A DNA stretch of 64,000 bases from Sclerodactyla briareus (taxonomy: Eukaryota > Echinodermata > Holothuroidea > Dendrochirotida > Sclerodactylidae): contig JAODTK010000632.1 of assembly GCA_026419785.1 (NCBI GenBank), positions 20,001 to 84,000 on the forward strand, in the 5' to 3' direction. Shown here one piece after another: positions 46,888-59,850 of the stretch. A program made the position numbers and the translations under genes. A model generated the notes under the pieces. It made no database searches and was not told the origin of the DNA. It saw only the letters and a list, made by a program, of their open reading frames with translations. Every line of letters begins with the position of its first letter. Positions within the stretch are counted from its first letter, which is position 1.

Positions 46888-47100
46888 ACCCAACCGACTT
46901 TTCTTTCACTGGCATTGTTGGTCGTGTTCTGCGTGGACTGAGCAATCGAGGAAACAAACGCTCCTCTTTCGCCCCCCCCCCTCCCCCCCCCCCCCCCCCC
47001 CTCCGTCCCGCTCCCCTACACCACTCCCCCAACAATGAATCCCTGAATCCAACATTGAATGAGGGAGCGGAGTGTCCAAAACAGTTTTGTCCAAGCTGTC
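46888..47100 (+). repeat. Short repeat with poly-C tract, copy 1
   Basis: Shares 'CTTTCACTGGCATTGTTGGT' and 'CGTGTTCTGCGTGGA' with 48,093-48,270, then a C-rich tract (46,972-47,001 almost pure C) and again 'CCAACATTGAA' and 'TTTTGTCCAAG'. Confidence 0.8.
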
Positions 47101-48092
47101 TGGATTAATCGTGCCGAGTAGAGTAACGGCAGAGCGGTACAAGTCTAGTCTCTCTGTTGTAAAAAAAAACTATTCCACCAGGCTGGATGGTACGTGAAAA
47201 GTTCCCATGTGGAGTCGCTGGTTTTACATGCGTGCACGTTTTTGCACGAAGTCAGATCGGTAGCAATTCCTATGAGCTAACTCGGGAAGGCGGTTGGGTG
47301 TTGAGTTGGGTGTTGAAGATGGCACTGAGTGCCGACATTGTTTCGTTGCCATTAAATGATATAGTCTTCCGTACCCAAACATTTTGTTCATATATGAGGC
47401 GACATAGAAGGAAAACATTGCACGTAACAAGTCTGATATGACGTGACAAACATATGCGTATGTGTTTCGCGTGACAATGTGGCAACTATAACTCACATGA
47501 GCTGAAATTGAACTTATTTGACTACATCCAAGATAGTTGAATGGCCGTACGTCCTGTGTTCCCTAAAAACCCATACAAACAAAATGTACGGTCTACCACA
47601 AGAAAGAATCAAGTGTGATCTAACAAAATCTATTTTTTGATAACCCATGGGTGGGGCGGTTGAAATTTTCAAAAGAAATATACTATCTGTGCATTGGGCA
47701 TGACATTCCTATTCCAGAATAACAGAATCGGCGGGTAACCACATTGACAACAATCGTGGATTTTTTCGTCTTTTAGTGTATATTATTCGGACGGCTCTGA
47801 ATAATAAAATAGTGAACGGTTGGACCATCCAGCTATCCCAAACCGTATGAAATACGCAACTGGCACATCAGAGCTGATTGTGCGAACTTCAGGCCAGGCC
47901 CAAATGTTTCATTAACATGACTGTTACTTCATTGGGTTTTTTTGATCACGTGACAGCTGTGGGATGCCACACAGAAACCTTTCGGTTGTATACGAGCAGC
48001 TCCTCCTACCTAGTTTTCTGTTATATCATGTCATGGAATGCATTTAGTGCGAGTTGTAATCCCAGCTCTCTTGTCTTGGACAAAACAGTTGG

Positions 48093-48270
48093 GACACTTA
48101 ACCGACTTTCCTTTCACTGGCATTGTTGGTCGTGTTCTGCGTGGAGGCGAATGTACCCCCTTCCTCTCCCCCGTCCCTTGCCCCCGCTGCCACCAAACAA
48201 AGTTGTCCCGATGTGTTCCGGATACAATCCCAACATTGAACGGGGAGCAATTTTGTCCAAGATTGTAGCC
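48093..48270 (+). repeat. Short repeat with C-rich tract, copy 2
   Basis: Same landmarks and order as 46,888-47,100 about 1.2 kb upstream, with a shorter, more mixed C-rich centre. Confidence 0.8.
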
Positions 48271-48938
48271 GCACTCGGAACATGTAGAAATGTAGTTCAT
48301 GATTCAAGTTCATTTCCAATTTCACTCTAATTGATCGGGATGTTCTCTCATAGGTTTACAAAGTAATGCAGAATAAACGAGAAATTTATCATAGTCAGCA
48401 GTGCGATCAACGGTAAATAATATATAGTCGGGCAACCACTCAAGGGTTATAGGCATGGCTTCCGATGTATGCAGCGAACTTGTAAACCAGGTACGCTAAT
48501 CAATATTCATCGCGGGCCGTTTAATTACACACCTTCTCATTGGGCAAAGCCGGGTCTTCAGGGGGGAAAAAACCATACCTGCTGACAGGGAACACAACCT
48601 TGATGAATTTGAAAATTAATTTGCCCGTCACTTCCCTAACGCGTTAGTCACTTCTTAGTATGATTCGAATGTAGCTGTCGATGACCAATGAAACCGTCAG
48701 ATTGAATCATGCGAGAACATTTGTGACTAAATCGGGGTTGATAGCATGTTGTAAGTGCGTTCATTTGGCGTTTGTAGTGATCAGTGAGTTGTTTTTGTAC
48801 AACCATTGATGTGTTTAGAGAGAAAAAAAACATGGAACTGCTGAACAAATGTGTCAGTATATGAAAAAAAGTAGGCTGTTCATCATTTTAAAATGAGAGA
48901 GTACTTATAGTACATTATGTTAAGGCGTTTTTCAATAA

Positions 48939-48946
48939 AAATATAT

Positions 48947-48991
<45 letters not shown>
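48939..48991. repeat. (TA)n microsatellite
   Basis: About 53 bp of AT dinucleotides with one slip. Confidence 0.98.
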
Positions 48992-48996
<5 letters not shown>

Positions 48997-49185
48997 ACTT
49001 AAGATACTGCACCAGCGGTCAAACATGTTTAAAGAACTCGGAATAATACTAAACACACCACCACAAATATCGCATGCATGCTTCGATTATTACTTCCAAC
49101 TTCTTGCTGAACGATAATTAACCACGTAACAAATTCCCTTTAATGTTTTACATTCACTTTGTATAACAGCGGATACTACGATCAC

Positions 49186-49757
49186 CCCTTCCCTTCCGCA
49201 CCTAGAGTATTCTGTACAAGTGTGGAATCCCTACTTTGCAAAAGACAAGCAGGTAATTGAGAACGTTCAGCGTATGGCAACTAGAATGATTCACTGTCAC
49301 GTTGGCAATTTATCTTACGAGGAAAGATAAGGCGTCTCGGTCTAACTACCATGGAGCTGAGGCGAATTCGGGGTGACTTGATTCAGGTTTTCAAAATTGT
49401 CCATGGACTCGATGGCCTGTCTTTCCACTACTTCTTGAATTTTCCAATGTTACTGCAACTAAGGCCATTGTCTCACGCTTCGTGGCAAGCGCGGCAGAAT
49501 GGACATTCGTAAATATTTCTTCTCGCAGAGAGTGATCAATGAGTGGAATTGTCTTCCTGAAAATGGTTGTTTGCTCTAAGAGTGTGAATGCGTTCAAGAA
49601 CAGTCTTGATTTATTTCTCAGGAATCAAGGGCGTATTATTTAGTTCGAGTTTTGGTTCATTTTTCTTTCCTGGGGTGTTGTGGCTTCGGGGTCGTTTATG
49701 AGGATTTGTCCTTCCTGACCCTTATTCACTAACTAAACTAAACTAAACTAAACTTCC
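49186..49757 (+). mobile_element. LINE 3' end: RT C-terminus with (CTAAA)-type tail
   Basis: Plus-strand, heavily 5'-truncated non-LTR retrotransposon. It reads the C-terminal region of a CR1/L2-like RT: 'LEYSVQVWNPYFAKDKQVIE', 'NVQRMATRMIHC' and 'ELRRIRGDLIQVFKIVHGLD', then in shifted frames 'FSQRVINEWNCLPEN' and 'SVNAFKNSLDLFLRNQG', ending at a TAG near 49,641. About 100 bp of 3' UTR follows and ends in ACTAAACTAAACTAAACTAA, a short tandem tail typical of this LINE group. It has two or more frameshifts. It differs from the LINE at 1-1,560, for which only the RT core is in the window, but could be a related clade. Confidence 0.8.
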
Positions 49758-52700
49758 CCCTATGACGTCGCAAGGCGAATTTTGACGTAGCCGCTCGTAC
49801 CTCATCGGGTTCCTCGATTGGGTCTGCAAAGTTTGGCTGCAGTAATGTAATGAATAGAAAATACTAAAAGGGTCAAATCATATTTACATGGCCACTGGTC
49901 TAGACCTATCAGGACAGGCTTTATTCGGTCGGCTGAGGCCTACGAGGTCATATGTGGACAACCTGGACGTTTTCTTTCCTTCAAAATGTGACATTCTCAA
50001 TGCGCTTAGGCAGACTATGAGGAATTCGCATACCGAGTATACTGCTAGTCATGTTGAGGCGTAGGAGTCAATATAAACCTAATTTAGAGTAACCAAGCAT
50101 TCGGCCATTCATGGTAGCCTCGTTTGCCAAAGTTACTCTCAATTCGACGTTGAGACAAACGAAATGACCCAAAGCTGAACATTGTTGTCACTTACCTTAC
50201 GACATGTTACCGAATATACATTGATTGAATTAATAATAAATGTTATACCTTTTTATGCGACGCTAATCGATAATATTTGGAAGGAGGTGGTAGATATTTT
50301 GAAAATCCGTTACTCCTTACAGTCAGAGGCAAATAATGTTCACCGAACAGTTTTATTCTCAGCAATATTACATTCATGCTAGTACCAGTCCTATGGTTCA
50401 GGGAATATACCAACATATAACCCAAGTAAAATATTCAACCTCGCATTAGTATAACATATATCATATTATGTATATGATATGGGTTTTCTTTTTTTTTTGG
50501 GTATATATTCTATATATATGGAAATAAATCGAAAACGGTAATAGCTGCAAAGCAGTCGATTCACCCACCCTATTTGACAGCTGTCCTTGCATCTGTTTTC
50601 TGTCATGGTTAGCCAAGCATTTTTAATGCTCGCTAGTCGTGAGCTTGATGAAAAGTATTATCACAAAATGTTTAGTAATTACTAGGATATCTTGCAACGA
50701 CAAGAAATGCGTTGTATCGCAGATGACTCTTGATTTTTTCGTCTAGTCCCTTTTTCGTCTTGCAACGTGACTCATCCATTCCCGTCTGCATAATGCATGT
50801 CCATCAGCGGAAACTTTCTTGTATGGGCAAATTGAACCTTAGAACTATCAATAAGACTTTATCGAAATTGTGTTGCCATGTGGCAGAATTGGCTCCCTTG
50901 ATCATCAGTATTAAGTAGCTACTCTAACAGCGGTGCCTTTAACATTTATTCACACTTCGGTTCTTCGACAAAGACTGGGAGTGCAATACAATTATTCACC
51001 GAATATGCTTACTTCGAGGTTAGAAGTATGAACTAAATTGAATTTTAATGACCGAGGTATAGGGTCCTGTTAGCCAGAAGAATCAGAACAGTCGTCAGTG
51101 GTCTTTATCATGGAACATTTTGCTGACACAAATCCTACCGTTGACTTTCAACGGGGTGAAGAGGTTTTCAACACCAATGTGCATATCAGCACCCCACATG
51201 ATACGTAATTTAATGAAGCACCCGATACCCATAGCCCCATCAGTAACGACTGATAAATACTGATCATACGGCACATGTGTTAAACCACGTATCACTAACT
51301 ACTGTTGTTGTAGTTCGAAATCAACATCCTGTGTGAAGAGACTATAAATTATATCAGTGACAACTGATAAAGGTCTCATCAGTTATCACTGATGGGGGAA
51401 AATCAGTTGAATAAATACAGAAAGTTCACCATTAACGGTTTAAAAGATTAGGAACCAACAGAAAATGATGAAAGAACAAGAAGTACCGAAAAAAACATAG
51501 TCCATAATCATCATTAGAATAAAACTTCCAGAAACGTTTGTAATGCGTATTACGAAGTGTTTTTGCGCCACAAAAAGCTGAATTCCCACGGAACTGAAAC
51601 ATTGCGGGTTCAATTGAAAACAAGACCATATTACCTGTCGAACACGAGTCGTGATATTTACCTATTTCTGCACAGTATGACGCGTGGGCCCGCGCGGGTC
51701 CGAATAGGCGTGTTTCTTCAAAATCGCGTCTCTGTGATGCCATTGCTCGTGTATTCGAATAACGTTTCTGGTCGGTCTAATTCACACAAATTGAGATGTA
51801 TTTTGTCTGAAAAATAACAATGATGTTCAAATGATGTTGTCTCTCGAGTCCTTGTGAAGCATTGCTTCCAAAACAAACGACACGACAGCAACTATTTTTT
51901 ATGGTGTACCTGCTGAGCAGAGAATCAAACCTGTTCAAGGCCCAGTAAGGGTGAAGACCTGGTTACTGCAATTCAGTATCAGCTTAGAGTTCTCGCCTAG
52001 GGCAACACGGAACGAGGGCTCTTTGGCGGTACCTCAATGTGGGGGTGGGGTAATCACACGACAAATTGCTACTCCCCGCTTGTCCCTGCTCCAGTCCCTT
52101 GTGCTGAGCCGACCAAGGCAACAGGCAACAGGTGTTATTTCTGTCTTGGTATGAGCCGACCGATATGCGAACCCCGGACTCCTGGTGAACTGCCGACGCT
52201 CTAGACCCATTGTTCCACCCCCTCGTCTATTCATATAGAACATGTATGGCTCGTATCGATATTTTAAATTGAATAGGTTGCTGGTAGGCACGCCTAACTA
52301 ACAAGTAGGTAGAGAGACATCGAAGATAGGTACGAAGCTAATCTGACCTAATTTTATTTGCGAGGACATTACCGCACTTTCTGAAAAATAATTTGGTGAG
52401 CCCCCATAGTGTACAGTTGAACATTTGCACGAAGGTTTACTCATCACTGTTAAATAGAATGAACCAAAGAGTTGCATCTAGTCATTTGATTAATGTTTTA
52501 ATATGTATTCACGTATGTACGCGTTTTCTATCTACTGTGAACGATACACTGTGTGATATCCATTTTACCACAAACGTCGATAAGTGGAAAATGCACATTC
52601 ATGCCACGCGAACGTCATTGCAGAATTGGAACGTTCCACTTCCTTGATAACATCATCCCACTATGAGAATCCTTAGAACAGCCCGCGGGTCAGGAGGATC

Positions 52701-54040
52701 CACTCAAGAGGGGTTGCATTGTCCAGTATGATAAGTAGCGGCTAGTTATCACTGCAGAGGTCAACCTATTCCATTCTTCAATTTTTAGTCAAATTAGGTG
52801 AATCAGTAGTGGGAACATTTGACAAAATATAACACATACATATACACAATACGGGTATTTCGTGAAGTATCATCTAAAATAGACTGATATTAGGATTACT
52901 GACGAATTACAGAGGTATGGCAAAACGGTGAACATTAAAAGGCACAAATACTTACTTGAATGACACACCAATTCTGTCAAAAGACAAGTAAGTGCTTCTT
53001 CCTCAATTTCCTCCCATTTTGCATTTCATATGAACCATTGTAGTCCGCACATAAGCAAATACATGTAGTTGTCAAGCATACGATCCTCTTCACATAGGGT
53101 GAAGTTTACGTATCATCTTTCCTATAAGATTACGGTCTGCGTGAACACTTGGCGCCGTCGTTGGCTAACTATATGTCACTTAAATTGAAATATCCACCTT
53201 GTTTTGCCCCAGTGTATTGCCTTCGGCATCTGATATGCAATTTATACTCCCACTTTCTTCGTGTATCTCTAATCCTCTGTAGATACACCTAATCCATCCG
53301 TTCTGGAAACGTTGTCATTTGACTATGTCAATGACGTTTTTTTTAATCATCTCATAAGTTGTCATGTGATCTGTTGTTTGTTAACGAATTTGCATGCTCC
53401 TGTTTATACAACGAAACACACAATAAAATGACAGTAAAGATTAATATTCCTGGTGAAAGGAAAAGATATTCTTAGTGACAAACTTTACACGCAATACATA
53501 AATCCAATCAAGACCAGTCAATGAGCATTTGTGTCCCAAATGTAATGCAGTCGGGAAGTTGTCTAACATGTTAGATATGGCTGCAGATGTCAAGTGTTTC
53601 ATAAAACCATTGAGTGCATAGGAAGACATGGCAGTGTTAATACACATGTGAATTCAAAATTCAGTAAACATTTTTCAAAATTCCCTGCAATGACAGGTGT
53701 TCAATATGTGCAGAAGTGGATATTTAGCCCTAGTTCACGTGTACGGTTACATTTCTTGAAAAGTCTGAAGGACAAATATAGTTTGACATTCTTCATAATT
53801 CACATCTAAGTTAATATTCAAAGCACACAGGGGGGCTCTATCCGGAATTCTGTTTCCGATTCTCACGGAGCGGATTTTCATTGAGGCCAAGAGCCACCGC
53901 AGAGGTTGACCATTGGAGTTCGTACCGACAGAACTTGTATGTGATTGCTATTTTACAATGCCCAAGTCCAAATAACGTTTGGTACATGCGAGTAGACGGC
54001 AGTCATGGACCATGTACTTTGACGCACAGCTTTAGGGGCT
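49758..54040. other. No supported gene; imperfect hairpin at 51,353
   Basis: Unassigned sequence. ATCAGTGACAACTGAT (51,353-51,368) and ATCAGTTATCACTGAT (51,378-51,393) form an inverted pair with one mismatch, and similar ATCAGT/ACTGAT words occur at about 51,238-51,266. Open frames here are short and overlapping. Confidence 0.45.
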
Positions 54041-54129
54041 CTATTACCTACCTCTGTTAGTATCTGAGTTGTTATTTTTTTGGTCATCTGACTTATGGCG
54101 GACATTAGTGCAGCGGCATATAGCTTGAA

Positions 54130-54460
54130 TTATTGGAACAATTGTGCATTTTGTGATAAAAGCATGGGATTTAGCACAGAGGTAGAGTAACACGTTATTA
54201 TAAAAATTGGATATTGGGCCACCTCAATTTCTACTCCCAGTAGGTGTGGCAGCCATTTTCCAAAATGGCCGCCATATGCCCCCTTTTTTCATATATTGCA
54301 CACTTATTCTGTTCAATTTTGAGTAGTTATGGAATGCAAGTAAGGTTTATTTGAAGCAAAGAGTTATCTTAGTTGATCAGTAGGCTACCCCTGAATATCA
54401 AAGGCAAGTTGCGGCGGCCATTTTCAAAATGGCGCCCATTTTCAATTGGGCCTGGGCCTG
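54130..54460 (+). repeat. CCATTTT/AAAATGG palindrome family, copy 1
   Basis: Contains GGCAGCCATTTTCCAAAATG followed by GCCGCC (54,248-54,276) and GGCGGCCATTTTCAAAATGG (54,413-54,432), with landmarks 'GATAAAAGCATG' and 'GGATATTGGGCCACCTCA' upstream. The same landmarks occur inverted at 60,880-61,015, so this is a dispersed repeat, perhaps a non-autonomous DNA transposon. Confidence 0.65.
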
Positions 54461-54683
54461 CGCTTTTGGGGTAAGCAACTCCCTGAATATTTGAAATTTT
54501 TATTCCGCTAATAGTTAAATGAATCCAGTTCATCTTTTCCGCAATGCCCAAGTATTGTTGAAACATGTGGCATTGTTCATCTAAACGGTGAATACATGGG
54601 CAAGGAACCACAAACTGGATTGTGTTCTACTTCCTGGTATGGAAATATGTCCAATTTACTCTGCTAACTTCAACATACTGTAG

Positions 54684-55390
54684 ATAGTGACAAAAATGAT
54701 TATAGCTGTGCTTTTATCTGCACATAATTTGAAACATATGATTTGTTAGGAAGGATTCTGGGCCCAGCCTAGTCTGTAGGCATACTATGATTTATTTTTT
54801 AAGTAAACCCAGGGTGGTGTGGAAGCGGGAGTTCTGAAGGTGGATTGTGAATGTTTACATGTATGGGGATTGAGAATGACTAACATCTACTAATGTGACA
54901 ACAAGATATGAATTACACAGAAGAAAACGAGGGGCCCGTTTTCCTGCCTGTCCGAGAATACCCACTGCAGGATAGGCTGTATTCAATATAGGCATTTGAG
55001 CCAGTTAATGATGTCCGACAAATTCATGGTTGTATAAATCATAATTAGAAAATTGTATGTATTTTGTAACCCTTAAAATGTAGCATGGGATAGTGACAGA
55101 AATGCTAATAGTTGAAATATCTGCACATAATGTGAAACATATGACTTGTTAGGATAGGATTCTGGGGCCTAGCCTAGCCTGTACTATGATAAGGAAACCC
55201 AAGGTTGGTGTGGAGGCTGGCGGGAGTTCTGAAGGCAGATTTTAAATGTTTACATACATGAGAATGACTACATCTCTATGTGACACTGAGAGGCCTGCTT
55301 TCCCGCTGTCGAGAATACCCAATTGTAGGATAGACTGTTTACAATCTAGGCGTATGCTTGTAAATATGCCCGACAATTCATGTTGTGCTT
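54684..55390 (+). repeat. Tandem duplication of about 0.4 kb
   Basis: 54,684-55,050 and 55,090-55,390 share in order 'ATAGTGACA', 'CTGCACATAAT', 'GAAACATATGA', 'TTGTTAGGA', 'GGGAGTTCTGAAGG', 'AATGTTTACAT' and 'CGAGAATACCCA'. The second copy is shorter through several deletions. Confidence 0.8.
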
Positions 55391-55699
55391 GTTTAATAAT
55401 ACTGTGACTTTCATGCTTAAAAGGGTGTGGTTCCGAGGCAGCAAATTTACGCTGAAGTCATGTTAATGTCAATAATGCATAACCCATTCCACATTTCAAT
55501 ATGACAATTGGTCTTGTATTTACTGGGTCACATACCTACACAGTTAAAAAAAAAACTCAGTCATTTGACTAATCCGAACTAACGAAAAAATGGCACATAA
55601 GTAATCGCTTTTCTACCTATTTAACATAAATCACAGTAAAACTCAATACGTACAACTAGCATAAACGATTCTTCTGTTGGTGATTTCAAATGAACAAAA

Positions 55700-58600
55700 T
55701 TAACTTACCCTTTGACCATCATGCCGGCGGTAGACAATAAATTGCAATGTCTTGTTCGTATGAACAATGACAGGGACAGACCGTTTTGCCTGTTTTGGGC
55801 AATGGAGATGGACAAGCCGTGTACGGGACTGTGCTGCTTTCTTCAAGACACAGCGCTGCTGTCGAAACTCACTCCTGGTGACATGGTTTCCCTGGAAGTA
55901 CAGTATGCACGTGTTGTTTGGCGAACCTTATCCAACCGGTAAGAGCCAAGACCAGGAAACATAATGGGTGATGAAAACGAGACCTATGCAGGGGATTGCC
56001 TTCGCAGAGCTGGTTATGTTTCGGGATCTCGACTAATAAGAGACAGCCCCATATTCAGCTTACGATCTTGTGCCTCCCTGTACACTACCCGACTACACAA
56101 CTTGGAGACACTCATGTGCTAAGGTACATGCAACTAGACTGAAGGAACGTCTCCTGGTTCATTTTCCTGCTATGCGTGCACAACGACAGGTAGAGAGTCT
56201 TGGTTGCTTCGTGACACATCGGTGCAGCCTTAGCCAAAGCTTGCGACTTAGATAAAGACAACGATGCGGTCCATCTTGCACGGGCTTGGGCACAGATTGT
56301 TTCGTCGGCACATGGTTCGATGGCACACGTTCCCTTTACTGGATATCCATCAGGATGCCCGGAAGGCCTGTACCATCCATGCTAATTGCCCGTGACATAA
56401 TGAGACTGGAGGGTCTCAACATAGTGATCAACAGGAAAAAAAGGCACCTTCCGTACTTCGATTGCTCACCTGCTAAATCTCAACAGCAACAAACACAAAC
56501 CACAAAGATACGTCTAACCAATGTACGCATAGTACTGCACATGTAGCACCAGTTCCCATCTACGTAGGACGGTGGATGAGACGGGGCGCGTGGTTCCACG
56601 CGTGATGAGACTGGTGGAGACCGACTTCCCAACCTGGGATGAGCCTTTCCTACGACCGTGTTCTTCGTCTCTCAGCGCTGATCGGGAGCACCTTGCAAGC
56701 TTTAATAATCGGGAAAAATGTAGTTTGGCCCGCCCTAAACTGCGAAGTAGTGTATTCACCACTGCTGCTATTGACAACATTGATCCAATCCCAGCTCAAC
56801 GACATCCAAAGAGTCCTTCCATGGCACATGTATATCCCTCATCCAGCATCCAAACTTCGCATGGTAAGGCACTGATCGGACATTGTCCTTGAAAGAACGT
56901 TGTTGAAAATGCAGCCTCCAAATCAGTGATTACTTGCCACGTTTCTACTCTGATGTTCCTCCTGTCGCCAGCACTGTGAATAATCATATGGTACGCAGCT
57001 ACTAACAACGTGCATCCTCTGAAGAGGAACGGAATCAAAGAACATGCTGAAGGACGAATACGGTGGGCCTTGATCACACTCGTCGGGTTCTTGCTCCATC
57101 CATGGCTGACCCTGATGTGACTGAAAACATCTCATGGGCTGCCTACCATGCATGTAGACAACGCCTAATGATTATCGACATGCCCAATTCAATACTACCG
57201 CTGGTCCTAAGAGAGTACTCACACCGTAGCGTGATCAAACACTCCATGGACATGATTCAGCAGGCGGTGAAGCATCTGAACCCAGGACAGTCCACCAGTG
57301 ATTGACATTGGATCAACCATTGTTTGCCCTGGCGAAACAAATCCAATGGAAATGGCCTGCTGATATTGGGGAGGATCCGATTTGTTATCATGTTCGGGTG
57401 TCTCCACATTGAGATGGCGGCTCTTAAGACGCTGGGGTCGACTGGTTTACCGGGTAGTGGTGGGTTGAGGCATTGTTGGAGCGGTATCACGACCGCAGGC
57501 ACTGCCGACTCCTGCCTTGAGAGTCATCGCACCTTTCCCTCAGAGACGATCCCACCAAGTCACATTGCAGCTTGTATATTCTTCAGCGTCGTGCATATGA
57601 CCAACACCGTGAGACCACGCCGTGTAAAGATGGCAAAACATATTGGAGTTCCGAAGAGTGGGTGCAAGCACGGGAACCAGTACACGTCGATTACTGGGCA
57701 ACTGTGATGGAGTTAGAGGTATGCATACTATTGTTCTTCCGTTCGTTCGACTCCTGGCTTTCTCATGTACCCTTGAGCATGACGAGCTTGCATCCTGGTT
57801 CCATGCCTTGGATCACACCAACTGTGCACGATGGATACCTGTCCATCCAGGGATTATGGCTGAATTAGATGTGAAGCACCCAGAGGTTTACAAATGAGTT
57901 CACTGCTGGCACTTTAAGTGCGAAAGACGCAGAAACGTTTCTCCGGCTATTCCCATCGACCAGGCTCCTGACAAAGCAACGCCCTACATCAAGGAGGATG
58001 GAGGAGCTGTTGGGTCTGACTAACAATCCGAAAGCAACTCCTCCGCTTGATGGTAGCTGGGCCCGAGGTAGCACCCTGTACAAGTGTTCGGTCATCATTC
58101 GCAAAAGATGTTCGCTCCTTTGTATCTGTTATTGATAACTTCGGCAATCCTTTCAAGGAACTGAGCACTGACCTTCTAGTGCTTGATACCAAGGAGATTG
58201 CCGACCAAACGGCAGTGAACACTGTTAAAAGTGCTAACGATTGGTCAAGATCAGCTCAACAATTTCAGCCCAGAATGTCTGGTGGAGAGATCAACACCCA
58301 TCACTGCAACGATCCACTGCAACAACCTGAAGGTGTTCAAGGGTTCCAGTAAAAGCAGGCTGCAACAAGGACAAACAACATTTATCATCCACTTAAATCT
58401 GATGTGGCACATTCTCTCACTAGACATAAGGTTGGGCCAAACTAGAAATGGCAATCTCCTAAGAATTCTATCCGGCACAGAACCAGGCATGCCCCACCAT
58501 CCTTATCTACCGGGAAAACTTCATCTGTGTGCAAAGAGTGATCTACTGGTATGCTAGAAAGACTTGTCCGAAGTCACAAGCGGAGAGACCAACCGCAGTA

Positions 58601-59850
58601 GCACGTTCCGTTGATGGATCAGTAATCGTTCAATGGTGCGACCATCTAGTGCTAAGAACTTTGCAGGTATGCACAAAGGTTTCATTCCATACGTCCTCTT
58701 CACAATTTCAGGATGCATCTCGCGTGGACGTATTGTGGGACAGATATTTAGATGGATCTTTGAAAAATGCAGCTAGAACAACGTGGTAAAAGTGGGGACG
58801 CATACTGAGACGTGTTGTTTCAGAGACTGCGATACAAGAATTGGCACGACTTTCTTCTTCGTTGATGAGAACAAAACTAGCTTTTCCGTTTCTTATCACA
58901 TGCTCTCGTGGAGTCATTCGACCAAGAGAACCAACAGCTTGTCTTTACTGACTGTACTAGTCCTGTGCCAGCCATCAATGGAGGATTCTTTCTCTCTCCC
59001 CCCATGTAGTCCATGAGAGGCAGACCTCGCATCATGTTTGGCATGTGGCCCACGCACCGTCAGAATCATGACAAAATATGTACGAACTGTGGACACTGAA
59101 TTTCGGTCCCTAGCTGTATCTACGGTACCAACCCTGAGTCCAGTAACTGAAATCTGGGTTCTTCGGACTGGCAAGATTTTCGCTACTGGCTGGTCATTCA
59201 AATGGCAAGTAGCTTGGACCAGATAGGATCGTGTGGCTTCTTCCATGTTTCATGCGCTGACCGGATGTGAACCGTTTCCACTTCCGTTGGTCATGGGAAG
59301 AAGTAAAGCCCGGGAGAACGTGGGAGGCCTTTCCAAACTGCAGCAGCGCTCCTGAAGCTGGTATCTGCACCAAAGGACAAACAGATGACGTTATGGCCCA
59401 TCATCCAGGGTTTTTCATCTTGCCCTAACGGAACGTACGGAACGGACTCAACAGGCCGACATAGAATTTCGCCAAGAGGCCCAACTGTGGAAGCGATTCC
59501 ACCGACGAGGGCAGCTCTGGAACATCATTTAAAACGTGCACCCTCCCAGGGAGGGACATGGTGGGTCCGAACTAGTGACATCCAAGAGTGCCATCTTCCA
59601 ACTGACTTGGGCTGGAAGAAAGCAGAGGACGGTTGTATGAGCCTTTGTGGACAACATTCCAGAATCTTTAAGGCTTGCCATGAGGCTGATACGATGTGGA
59701 CAGCTTGCTGAGAAAGGCGTATGGCGAACGATGCTCCTGAAAGTGTCCTGCACTGAAAGTGCCAGGACTGTGTGGGGGGGGTGGAGGGTTTTGCCAATGA
59801 GGTAACATGGTATGTATGCTTTAGAGCCAGGTTTTCCATGTGTATTCAAA
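55700..59850 (+). pseudogene. Frameshifted large conserved protein of unknown function
   Basis: A 4.1-kb plus-strand tract with protein-like sequence in all three frames in a consistent order. Landmarks: 'LQDTALLSKLTPGDMVSLEV' (about 55,840-55,905), 'LSYDRVLRLSAL' (56,642), 'FTTAAIDNIDPIP' (56,752), 'GCLHIEMAALKTLG' (57,395), 'GIMAELDVKHPEVYK' (57,852), 'TDLLVLDTKEIADQTAV' (58,170), 'RTVDTEFRSLAVST' (59,077), 'FHALTGCE' (59,250) and 'PPTRAALEHHLKRA' (59,498). I recognise these as a large uncharacterised protein family that is multicopy in many aquatic invertebrates. The 'RTVDTE' and 'FHALTGC' blocks resemble PIN/FEN-like nuclease motifs; in the family the first aspartate pair is T-D-T-D, here T-D-T-E. 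With ten or more frame changes it cannot make the full protein. Multicopy behaviour suggests a mobile-element origin. Confidence 0.6.

Noticed and set aside
46881..47142. Pro-rich/Gly-rich ORFs across 46.9-47.1 kb
   Set aside because: Produced by the poly-C tract within a duplicated repeat.
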